DNA of 62,000 nucleotides from Phoronis australis (lineage: Eukaryota > Phoronida > Phoronidae): the NCBI GenBank assembly GCA_002633005.1, contig NMRA01000254.1, positions 1-62,000 of the forward strand. Direction: 5' to 3'. The notes under the pieces were generated by a model. That model did no database searches and was not told the DNA's origin. It was given only the letters and a program-made list of their open reading frames with translations. Shown here piece by piece: positions 45,031 through 54,030 of this stretch (position 1 is the stretch's first letter; the number at the start of each line of letters is the position of its first letter). The position numbers and the translations under genes are program-made.

Positions 45031-46668
45031 TTAAAAGAGAATGCCACCCGATTTAATCAGTCTTTATTACCGTCTTAATCGGTCTATATCCACATCGCCT
45101 CTTATACGGTCGACATCACCTTGCCGAGAGGTGTCGCGTTAACTTGTGAGGAAGTTGAGGAACGACGCAGTGACGTCAGTGGTTCGTCTGCAGAGTGAAT
45201 GCCGCTATATTTCGGTGCATTGTTCCCACTTGTCCGAACTATAAAGCTGCAAAAAAGCGGGTATATCGTTTTTTCGACTTCCTCGAGAGCCCGAAATGCT
45301 TAGGAAGGCTCGCGGTAGGGAAGAATGAAAGGTTACGCTGTTAATAGCAAGTATGAGGAAATGAAACATCTCCGTGTCAGACTCTGTGGCCGGCATTTCG
45401 TCGACAGTGTTTTTCTGACGAATTCCGGCTTACCAAAGAAGTATCCATTCGTTCCGTTTCCTGTGTGTGTTCACAACGCCTCTTTAGTATTTTTTGATTA
45501 GTGTATTCCGATTCGAACTGATAGCCTGTGAAACCTAACGATCCGACTCGTGAAGTCTTCGTCGGATGAGCTCTTAACTAAGTAGGGATTGGCACCAAGC
45601 GAGTTGCCATGTCTGCATTCTGTTTCAAAATGAATTATTCTCATCCTAACCAATGCTTATATAAAACTGAAACAAAATCTGTCTCATTAGGTACAATTTG
45701 TAATGCCTTTGCAGTATTCGTGAGTGCGAATGTTGAGAAGCCAGCAATGAATAAACCACTGCGTTACCGGCTTTTGATACCGGCAATAAAGGTATTTACT
45801 AATTGATAATTGACCGGGCATGCTAATTCAGTGGTTGCTGAAAGAAAGCTGTTGTGGAATTACTCGATTTTATATGCTATGGTCACATGTTATAGGGGAA
45901 TCTTTATTTAGAAATACAAATACATTATTCAAATCATTGTCACTGTACAACCTTTGTCTTGACGATCTGTGGAAGGGGAACCTGACTTCGCGGCCCCCGA
46001 CAAGTAAGTAGATTTTGAGTTTCGTGGCTAATTCACATGAATAATTACGTGCACATTATTTCTTTGGCTCACAATTATAGTTTTTTCGTGACTGGAGGCT
46101 TAATTTCCAACTCAAGTTTGTTTATGTTCGTGCCAGTCCCGGCGGCCGCGACGGGCCTGATCGGGTTCCGAGCCACTGGCCGGAATAACAAGTGTTTTGT
46201 GGGTTTAGAACTCAAAAAATCACAAGTCTAAACAACACAGTTCTAGGTTCTCCTGTCCGTATTTCACGGAAGAGTACTTCGAATTTATCTCCGAACAGAC
46301 CCCAACTCCTGCTACGGACCTTGGTAAATTGGCCTGCCGAACTTTGTAGGCTACGGTGTGTCCAAATACCTATAAATCCGTAACAGCGAAATAAAACAAC
46401 AGAACTCGGTGTATTTTTAAGGGTTTTACATCGAAGTTTAATGATTTATAGGTGTTGAACGATGAATTCAAGCGATAAGCTGACACCAGTAACCCGTGTT
46501 GTGAACTGCTGAACAGACTACATTTGAAACCAATGACGTCATTGGATAATTTCAACACCGTCTGCCGTCAGGTGTCAGGTAACACAACCGAACGTGCCGT
46601 TATGGAGTAAAACTACTCGATCTAAATTGATGCAAAATAGGTTGTTTTTGGGTGGCATTCTCCTTTAA
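45031..46668. mobile_element. Kolobok-like DNA transposon remnant flanked by TTAA
   Basis: The left terminus AAGAGAATGCCACCC (45,035-45,049) and the reverse complement of the right terminus, AGGAGAATGCCACCC (46,650-46,664), differ at one base. Each is bounded outside by TTAA (45,031-45,034 and 46,665-46,668), the target-site duplication typical of Kolobok and piggyBac elements. Inside lies a broken THAP zinc finger, and THAP domains are known in Kolobok transposases. That makes Kolobok the better assignment (inference). The 1,630-bp body has no intact transposase. Confidence 0.75.
45213..45480 (+). pseudogene. THAP-domain remnant within the TTAA element
   Basis: The first part (45,213 on) reads Arg-Cys-Ile-Val-Pro-Thr-Cys-Pro-Asn and Tyr-Arg-Phe-Phe-Asp-Phe. 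Two stops at about 45,339-45,344 and a frame change follow. The second part reads Leu-Cys-Gly-Arg-His-Phe, which supplies the C-x2-H pair, then Pro-Phe-Val-Pro-Phe-Pro, the usual THAP C-terminal Pro-box. All four zinc ligands survive but not in one frame. Confidence 0.7.
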
Positions 46669-47726
46669 GGCCATCGCGAATATCGCTACTCTTGACCTGC
46701 AATGTGAAAAGCTGCCGTAGACGTATTGGCAATGCCGGCGAGGAAATGATCAAGTTGCGGGCAAACAAAACTGGTCTTAATCAGCAAATTATCAATCAAA
46801 ATTTCTGGGAAATCTCACAGTAAGTGCTTCCAAATAGTGAAGAAATACGTGTACTGTCCGAAAACTGACAGATTGCGCGAAACCAACTGCGCTGTATTGA
46901 TGGTGAGGAAAGATGGTAACTGAGTTGATTCCTGTGAAAATTGTATCAGTCGTTCTCTGTTGGTTTTTTGGAGTTCAAAGCCACTGCCTCGGACCACGAG
47001 TCAGGCAACTTTTAAAAGATTTAATTATCTCACACCGTAAAGTAGAAATTATGAGAGAGAATTTCTAGAAGTTTTGACTTATAATTTGCGATGAACGACA
47101 GTCTTAGACATTGATGCGTTCTGTGGACCAAGTTTCAATTAAGCGAAATCTGGTAAAAGTGTGAAGGCGAGTATATCGCGAGTAGGCTCAATACCTAGCT
47201 CATTATCCTAACCTAACAAGATGGCGGCCACTGAAGTAATTCGGTGAGGTAGAATTCACAAATTATGGGATAGAATTTACTGTTTCCGTCACAAAGGCGA
47301 AATTTCTTGCCACAAGTTCTTCGTTAAAGTGACAATAAACTAGCCGTCCTGCACTAAAACAATTTTTGGTTTAAATAATATATAGTTAAGAAGAGGGACT
47401 GAAATCGTTCTTATAGTCAAATTGGATGTGAGTTCAAGGCTACGATAGAAATGACATTCTGTTATTGGTTCAAACAAACCTCTACAAGTTGGATTGTAAC
47501 GAGCACGATCTCAAGGGGTAACCGGGAATGTCAGTCATCACTTCTCATCTGAGTAACGTATAAGTTGAAACCAATTTTAAAGCGGAAATTTTCCAAAAAT
47601 CAAAATGCTCGTTTCGTGGACGGAACGCAGGTTCATAGTCGCCGTTATTTTTCAGGTCTGTGCAACCACAGAGCTCTACACCTCTGGCCTTTATATTCGC
47701 CAGAAGCAATTGGATGGTCGGAATCA
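46669..47726. other. Intergenic, short dispersed repeat at 47,220-47,310
   Basis: AAGATGGCGGCCACTGAAGTAATTC...AATTATGGGATAGAATTTACTG matches 5830-5950. No gene recognised. Confidence 0.45.
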
Positions 47727-48116
47727 GGGCCCGGTACTCGAAACGAACTCGAAACTATTTTTGACAATTTCTCTGCTCCTTTTGTGCGAACTTAAGATAA
47801 TTGGTTATCAGACTGTGCTCGAATACATTATAGTTTATGCATAGGAGTTTCTAGTTCAAGTTTGCCCTTGAAGACCCTTATATTCGTGCTACAAACTCGA
47901 GTAAAAACTCAAAATTTCGAGTTCAAGCTTGAACTTATATCTTTAATATTGGGTTTACTAACTGTGAACTAAGGGCAATTAATTATCTACGTAAGTTATT
48001 GTGTACTTTAGCATAGAATAATAGACACTTATCTTGATTTCGCCCAAAAGTAGAGTAGAAAATGCCAAACCTAATTTCGAGTTCCATTTCGAGTAAAAAG
48101 ATTGGAGACCGGGCCC
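47727..48116. mobile_element. GGGCCCGG-terminated palindromic MITE just upstream of the first receptor gene
   Basis: The left end GGGCCCGGTACTCGAAACG and the reverse complement of the right end GGGCCCGGTCTCCAATC form terminal inverted repeats. ACTCGAAA/TTTCGAG motifs recur through both arms, and the halves fold back on each other. Relatives lie at 34,690-35,020, 51,710-52,060 and 61,161-61,535. The right end is about 130 bases before the receptor start codon. Confidence 0.75.
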
Positions 48117-48158
48117 AGAGAGGCCAATAGTTGTGTTCACATAAGAAAGTGACACTTG

Positions 48159-48166
48159 TGACGTCA
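48159..48166 (+). promoter_or_regulatory. CRE-like palindrome TGACGTCA
   Basis: A perfect consensus for CREB/ATF-type bZIP factors, 82 bases before the preferred start codon at 48,248 and about 40 bases after the MITE end. Use as a promoter element is inferred. Confidence 0.35.
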
Positions 48167-48247
48167 CATTACTGTTACGTTTTCACTGAAAACTGTGTAA
48201 ATATCAAGCCACGCGGGAGTTTTCTGTTGTCTTTTTATGAATTTCAC

Positions 48248-50935
48248 ATGCATCATTACGGCCAAGTCCCGGCATTTGTATTAGCAGCTCTACCATTGCT
48301 AACAAACACAGAAATGTCCACCATTCCGTATGGAGTTCAGGATAAGTGTTATCTTTTCATTCTTGGCACAACGGCGGAGTTTCTTTACTACTCAACTTTT
48401 CAAATATCATTGGATTTCATGAATAATAAAGTAACAGCTTCGGGCGAAACGAGAGTAATCTTTGTGAACTGCATGGATTACGACCATCGCACCCGCCGAA
48501 TGTTTTACACAACACACCCATTTGGATCGAGGTTCGCAAGACGCACCATTTTCTACGTCGACATCAAAAGTGACGGGAATACAACTAGTCCACGAAGGTA
48601 CTATACGGTGAAGTTTGAAGGAGACCTGAGTAATATCGTCATTGACCAAAAGGGCAGAAGGTTGTACATAATTTCTACACTTTCCATCCACTCTATAAGC
48701 ATAGACAAGCCACAAGTGGACGAGCTATTGCATTACGAGGGTCAGACTGGTTTTCTCGTATCAAACAAATACGTGGAGGATTCCCTGGACTTCAACGTTC
48801 AACCAAGTGGAGAATTCGCTTTCGTTGCAAATCGAAATGGTAAAGGCAAAACGGGCTTTATCATTCAAAGGATATTTCTAACTCAAGCGGTCGCCCAAGA
48901 CGTCGTAACTAGACACTATATGGAATTCTGCGGAATGACGACGGAAACACAATGGTTAAACGATAATGAGGTAAACGGTAGTTGTATTTATTACTGCGCG
49001 TTGTCCATGGAGAAAGGAAAAAGAGTTGCTCGTTTTTACAAGACAAGTTTGATTCCGAACAATATGACGATGTTAGAAGAACTAAATGAGAAAGTACTTT
49101 ACAAAGAGATGACGTCAATTGGGACGAGGCCTTCTGCATTGACCAGCACAGAAAATTTTATTTACGCAGCTGTATACTTTGAGTTTCAATACGAAGGACC
49201 TTATGCGGAAATCTGGAAGATTGATACGAAAGGGCTCGGGCAAATTCGTAAATTAGGTGTTAAGTTCAATGTTTTTCTTCCACCGTCTATCATGCAGCTG
49301 CGTCTGGTCCACGGGAGAGATTGTACGGGACTGGAGAACAGGTGCCCTTCTGTAACACCCACACTGAAAGCGAACGAAACGTGCTCACGCGAACATGGCG
49401 CTATATGCGATTACCAGTGTTTGCATTCTGCTCGAAAAATTGGACAGAATATTACCTGCCAATCTGGCTTCTGGCAAAATACGGATGTGAAATGCACAAC
49501 TGAATGTCTAAGAAACCCGCCAACAAGTGTCAATATCAGCGAAACGTGCTCTTACTCAGACAAGGAAATGTGTAGTTTCTCATGTCTTAATGGATACCGT
49601 CGCACGATTGTTGACGAGTTTATTGAATGCAGGAGCGGACATTGGTCGACACCTCTGCACGATCTTTGCACCATGTTGTGTCCCAAAGAAATACCTAATG
49701 GCGTGATTGAAAAGACGTGTTCACGAGAGGAAGACGCCGATTGTGCATATTCTTGTGCCGATGGTTTCGTCGCAACGAGAACTTCACTCACCTGCGAAAG
49801 CAACAAAAACTGGCAGCACGTAGAAACTGAGCTCTGCTCTGAAACGATAAAACCATTGGTTATAGTAATTCCCGTTTTGTCGGCACTCGTTGTCGTTGGC
49901 TTTATAGTCTTTGGTGTCCGCTACTGCGTCAATCATAAATCTCAATTGAGCAGAAAAATACTTTTCCGACTTCGTCGTGAGGCCAATTTTAATGCTTGCG
50001 TTCCTCTTGAGATTTACACAAAGCTGCAAAGAAAGAGAAAATATTCTGTAAAGCCCGTACTTTTGCATAGGCAGCTGATGCCAAAGGACAGCTCTAAAGT
50101 TCGGTTTAGGAGACAGGGCGGCACGGAAACACCAATACCAGAGGCTAAACTTCTGGCTAATCTTAAGAAGGCCACGGATGGTGGAAAGGAAGAAGATGTT
50201 AGCAAAGCCCTTGAAGACTTTCGGTTGTATTCCGCTGAGAAAGTGAAATCTGAGGCAGCAAAAAACCTTGTAGAGAACGCTCGCAAACTTATTTATTGCG
50301 GGAGGATAAAATCTTTGGTATGCGCAATTGATACGAATGACAAGAAAACTGTTGACGAAAAAATTGAGCTTTTGAGAAAGGCGAGCTACGACATGAAAAA
50401 CGAGACACTAGAACAAGCCAGGAAGGTGTCAATGGCGTTAGCAACTATCGATAGTTCAAAACTTGCAATTGTTGATAGACGACTAACAATAGACCGGATT
50501 GGACTGATGTTGTCACCACCTCCAGAGTTGGTGAATGTTCTGCAGACTGTTTTGGTGTTACTTGGAAACGACGAAAGTTCTGTTCTTGCTTGGTCTAACT
50601 GTAAAAAAATTTTGAAAAATATGAAGGGTGGACTTACCAACGCTATACAAAAAGGCGACATGACAGGTTTACGTTTAGAAACTGCAGAACGCGCTTATGA
50701 ACGTCTTTCCAATTATAAGGCTGTCGATATTTATCTGATCAGCAACGATTTTGGAAAGCTTTTTGACTGGACACGCAGCGTATGTTTAGAGCGTTTAAAT
50801 CGAGAGAAGCGAATATCAGCCATGCCCTTGCCCACTTTTCAAGAGGATTCTAGTGCGATCAAGGAAGAGCGTCTTAGTAATCAGGACGATGGTCTTAGTG
50901 TGTGCAGTTTCCATTCAGAGAATGACAAACTCTAG
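48248..50935 (+). CDS. Intronless receptor-like protein: propeller, 3 sushi modules, TM, dynein-stalk-like tail (895 aa)
   Basis: Not a protein I recognise by name. Start chosen at 48,248 because it gives a signal peptide (hydrophobic about residues 8-18) that aligns with its paralogue; the frame is also open to an earlier ATG at 48,131. Residues about 30-350 are YWTD/LDLR-propeller-like, with repeated Arg-Arg-Met-Phe-Tyr-Thr-Thr and Arg-Arg-Leu-Tyr-Ile strands. Residues 359-530 hold three six-Cys selectin-type sushi modules, each with a Gly-x-Trp before the last Cys. The transmembrane helix is about 536-559. The tail, 560-895, has two helical repeats (about 625-720), then a segment with Ser-Pro-Pro-Pro-Glu-Leu-Val, Val-Leu-Leu-Gly, Trp-x4-Lys-Lys and a final Asp-Trp. 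In order and spacing these fit the post-coiled-coil part of the dynein heavy-chain stalk. The ectodomain suggests a cell-surface receptor or adhesion protein. A tail that binds cytoskeleton is speculation. Confidence 0.85.
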   Translation: MHHYGQVPAFVLAALPLLTNTEMSTIPYGVQDKCYLFILGTTAEFLYYSTFQISLDFMNNKVTASGETRVIFVNCMDYDHRTRRMFYTTHPFGSRFARRTIFYVDIKSDGNTTSPRRYYTVKFEGDLSNIVIDQKGRRLYIISTLSIHSISIDKPQVDELLHYEGQTGFLVSNKYVEDSLDFNVQPSGEFAFVANRNGKGKTGFIIQRIFLTQAVAQDVVTRHYMEFCGMTTETQWLNDNEVNGSCIYYCALSMEKGKRVARFYKTSLIPNNMTMLEELNEKVLYKEMTSIGTRPSALTSTENFIYAAVYFEFQYEGPYAEIWKIDTKGLGQIRKLGVKFNVFLPPSIMQLRLVHGRDCTGLENRCPSVTPTLKANETCSREHGAICDYQCLHSARKIGQNITCQSGFWQNTDVKCTTECLRNPPTSVNISETCSYSDKEMCSFSCLNGYRRTIVDEFIECRSGHWSTPLHDLCTMLCPKEIPNGVIEKTCSREEDADCAYSCADGFVATRTSLTCESNKNWQHVETELCSETIKPLVIVIPVLSALVVVGFIVFGVRYCVNHKSQLSRKILFRLRREANFNACVPLEIYTKLQRKRKYSVKPVLLHRQLMPKDSSKVRFRRQGGTETPIPEAKLLANLKKATDGGKEEDVSKALEDFRLYSAEKVKSEAAKNLVENARKLIYCGRIKSLVCAIDTNDKKTVDEKIELLRKASYDMKNETLEQARKVSMALATIDSSKLAIVDRRLTIDRIGLMLSPPPELVNVLQTVLVLLGNDESSVLAWSNCKKILKNMKGGLTNAIQKGDMTGLRLETAERAYERLSNYKAVDIYLISNDFGKLFDWTRSVCLERLNREKRISAMPLPTFQEDSSAIKEERLSNQDDGLSVCSFHSENDKL

Positions 50936-51709
50936 TGTATCAGTAGTCAACTTTGTGAGGCATTGTAAGACAAGATGCAATGATTTTACGATAAGAAAGT
51001 TTGCAGACAAACTGTTGTACGTGAAACAAGAAGTGGCTGTTTGACATTGACAATGCTAATTTTATTACTCACTTATGCTTCTGTACCAGTTGTTTGGCAG
51101 CTTGAGGACAGTCTTCATTACCAGATCCATTTCCGAGAATTGAATACAGCATGAGGAATTGCTATCTTTTAATTTCGTTATTCTAGATAAGGTTCGAAAT
51201 GGCACTCATAGTATGAATGTGTGCGAAATTGACTAAAACGCCTCCAAAGAAAACGTTCCTTTTTAAGAACACAGCGCGTTAACATGCACTTTTCTATTAC
51301 AACATTGTGAACGTACATTGAAAGACGTCTCGGTGTCTTTTGTCTGCTAGCGTGTTGCTATGCGATAAAGAATCGCCATTTTTGCACCGTTGTATAAGTA
51401 AACACCATACGAAATCAGGGAGTGTGGCTTTTGTCCAACTGATTGGTTGCAGTGTGCCGTGTGAAACAGGAAGTCGAAATGCAGTTTTTCGAAGAAAAAT
51501 CTCCCCGTGCACAATATAACTCAACACAGCTGCCTTTCCGAGGATTCTTGAACTTCGACCACGTTGCCTCAAACGAGAAATTATCTCATAAAAACACACT
51601 CTTGACTTCGTCTAACGAATCCGTTAAGTCTAACCTAATAAATGCTCTTTCATTCGTGTGATAAACTCATTTACTTGACTGCTGTGGTGATGTTGCAACA
51701 CCATTTCTA
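50936..51709. other. Downstream region of the first receptor gene
   Basis: Likely 3' untranslated region and beyond. The only AATAAA I note is at 51,637-51,642, about 700 bases after the stop. No gene recognised. Confidence 0.35.
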
Positions 51710-52060
51710 AAATATATTTACACGGACCTCTAGCCTACATGAATTTATTAGTTTATCCTTCTTCGTCCTACTCAAGATAAGTATCTTTTATTCTGTGCTG
51801 GAGTAAATTATGGTTTAGGCAGATGACTGTTTAGTCCAAGTTAGCAATTGATGACCGATGACATCAAGTTGCAAACTCGAGCAAAAACTCAAATTTCGAG
51901 CTCTAATACTGGGATCACCAAGTGAAACTATGGTTAGACAGTCATCCATGTAAATCGTACGTAAGCCTAAGGTAGAATGACAGATGTTTGCCGAGAGTTC
52001 ATATCAGAATGGAACGGAAACCTTTAAAATAATTTTCAGTCGATTTCGAGTACAATGCTC
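51710..52060. mobile_element. Palindromic MITE, family of 47,727-48,116, copy 3
   Basis: Two inverted halves around about 51,890, with AACTCGAGCAAAAACTCAAATTTCGAG at the middle and CAGTCATCCATGTAAATCGTA shared with the 34.7-kb copy. The outer termini are decayed. Confidence 0.55.
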
Positions 52061-52140
52061 AGGTGTTGCCGCTTTCTTTAGACCGAGTATTTGGTATACT
52101 CTTGGTGGCCACTTGGGTAGTAGTTCCCTGGTGCACGGTA

Positions 52141-52206
52141 AGGTTCGAACCTGGGACCATTCGGTTCTCAGTTCACCACTCTGACCGCTAGGCCACTGAG
52201 TCATCC
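52141..52206 (-). mobile_element. tRNA-derived SINE head
   Basis: On the minus strand there is a TGGCCTAGCGG A-box (perfect to TRGYNNARNGG) and a GGTTCGAACC B-box at normal tRNA spacing, so an RNA polymerase III promoter is recognisable. The acceptor stem does not pair properly, so I call it a SINE rather than a tRNA gene. Confidence 0.65.
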
Positions 52207-53334
52207 AACAAATTCGAGGGAAATTCGCTAAGCTCATTTTTTCCTTATTGCCAGGTGTCACTTGGATACTTGCTTGGCTGAATTAAAGACATTGTCGTTT
52301 AGCGTCATGCGCATAACTTCATTGATCTTTTTTAGTCCATTGTGTCGTCCCACTGGTATTCTGATGCTCCTCGTGATGCCTTCTTGTGTTCAGCAATTCT
52401 GGTTACCAGCGGCCTTTGAGTTTCACAGATAGAGGATCCACCACATTCACAGCGGATTTCATCGACGACTTTCTTCCTTAAGCCATGCCCCCTGTCTTTG
52501 ATATGGCTTTGGCCAGTAGTAGACCGAGGGTGTCTGAGCTACGGTATGCCGTTCTTATCTTGAATTCCCTTTATGTGGTACCTCGTTGTTCAGATATCTC
52601 AGGTATGTATGAAAAACACATGGCTTGTTATATTGGGTCCTCTTCTACCCTCTCCCTTCTTGTTGCTTATTCGATAATTTCTTCCGTTGATTTCCTGTAC
52701 CAGGTTGTCCACGTCAGCTTGGAGGGCTATTCCGCTGCGTACTTCCTTTGATCTTTGTGATAGGCACTTGGTAATACTTCTCTTTACTCTTTTAGTGTTG
52801 TTGGAGTTGTAGTCCATGTATTGCCTAATGCAAATCGTCTTGGTGCTGTTGATTGCTCTCTATCTCTGGAAACCAAGAAATGACAGACTGTTGTTAGTCT
52901 CCACTTCCATAGTGAATCTTGTTGTAGGCGCTGATATTTAGTTGAACAAGGAGTGTCCCTAGATCATCCGCCCATGTCTATATACTGTGAGCGTGTCATC
53001 CATATATCGCTTCCCCATTTTGGGAGGTTACTGGCTGAGCTGACGGCTGCGTGCTCAAACCACTCCATATATAGATTAACTAATATTGATAATGGTGAAC
53101 CCATTGCCATGCCATGGTTCTGCTTTTAAAGGTTTTCTTTAAGTGGAAGTAAGTGGCATTTACACAGAATGATATCAATTCGAAAATGGCCAACGCTGAG
53201 AAATTTGTGTTCTCAGCTATTATTTGCCATCGCTCAAGTTTGATTTAAGTCGTGGAATAACCTCTAATATTGGGACTCTTGTGAACAGACCTTCGACAAC
53301 TTGGTTCAATCTCGATGTCGATTGACGTCAGCAT

Positions 53335-53550
53335 TCAGAGGCGGCTCTACGGGGAGGGGGGTTTCAGGGGCTTCAACCCCCACCTCAGGACAGGATCAAA
53401 AATAAAAATAATGTCGCCACAAAAGCGAAATCAGGTACTAAAAAACCAAACATATCTTACGCGGGAGGAGGAAAACCCCCTCCCGACCTTCCCTCCGCTC
53501 GGAGCTATGCGCGTCGGATTCGCGCCAATCCTAACACCCCCTTACTGAAA
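53335..53550. mobile_element. GC-rich insertion inside the Penelope-like element
   Basis: Starts AGGCGGCTCTACGGGGAGGGGGGTTTC and ends CTAACACCCCCTTA. Penelope-type coding resumes on both sides, so this stretch was inserted later. No transposase; probably a small non-autonomous element. Confidence 0.4.
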
Positions 53551-53809
53551 ACGTATGCCACTAGCATTATTGCCAAGTATTTCGAGTTCTTCAATAACCA
53601 ATAAGTTTTGTCATTTATTGTAGATAATATGCCATTGACGAACCTGGTTAGTTGGTGGCGTGGGAACCAATGCTGCTCACGATTGGTTGCGTAGTCATGT
53701 CTGATTTGTGTATCTTAGGTTTTCTGTACTTGTAAGTTTTTGTGTTGTAAAGATCGAGTTTCTGGGGTGCGTCACGTGACACTGAGGGCTCGGCAGTTTT
53801 CAACAGGGC

Positions 53810-53835
53810 AATCATCATCTTCTTCTTCTTCTTCA
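53810..53835 (+). repeat. (TTC)n microsatellite
   Basis: Short CATCTTCTTCTTCTTCTTC run within the Penelope remnant. Confidence 0.8.
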
Positions 53836-54030
53836 GTTTTGGTCTGATTTTGATGTTAATGCTAATACTGTTCACTGGAGAGTAGAGTTGTCGTCTTATT
53901 GTTGTAGTCACATTTATCAAGCACCACATTTGCATTGCCTTTATCGGCTTGCAGGATGATTACGTCCTCACCTTTCAACAGCTTTTGTAGAGCTATTTCC
54001 TCATTTCGGTTCACGTTAGGTATTGGTTAT

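Larger units (their letters stand above)
52332..54030 (-). mobile_element. Penelope-like retroelement remnant with GIY-YIG endonuclease
   Basis: Minus strand, 5' to 3'. Gln-Ala-Asp-Lys-Gly-Asn (about 53,950) is the N-terminal block of Penelope reverse transcriptases. Pro-Lys-Ile-His-Lys-Ser and Pro-Ile-Val-Ser-Ser-Ile-Gly-Ser follow (about 53,650-53,720). Then Met-Ala-Met-Gly-Ser-Pro-Leu-Ser and Arg-Tyr-Met-Asp-Asp-Thr (the catalytic Asp pair, about 52,990-53,110). A C-terminal Cys-Glu-Cys-Gly-Gly-Ser-Ser-Ile-Cys-Glu-Thr-Gln-Arg-Pro-Leu-x-Thr-Arg-Ile-x-Glu-His follows (about 52,380-52,460), ending at TAA (52,332-52,334). That last block fits a GIY-YIG nuclease with decayed key Tyr residues. 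Many stops and frame changes, plus an insertion at about 53,335-53,550, show it is dead. Confidence 0.75.

Noticed and set aside
48131-48247. 39-residue N-terminal extension of the first receptor
   Set aside because: The frame is open, but the extension would bury the signal peptide, and the paralogue aligns from 48,248. It is probably 5' leader.
52141-52206. Functional tRNA gene
   Set aside because: A and B boxes are present, but the acceptor stem does not close and no clear anticodon loop forms. Treated as a SINE head.
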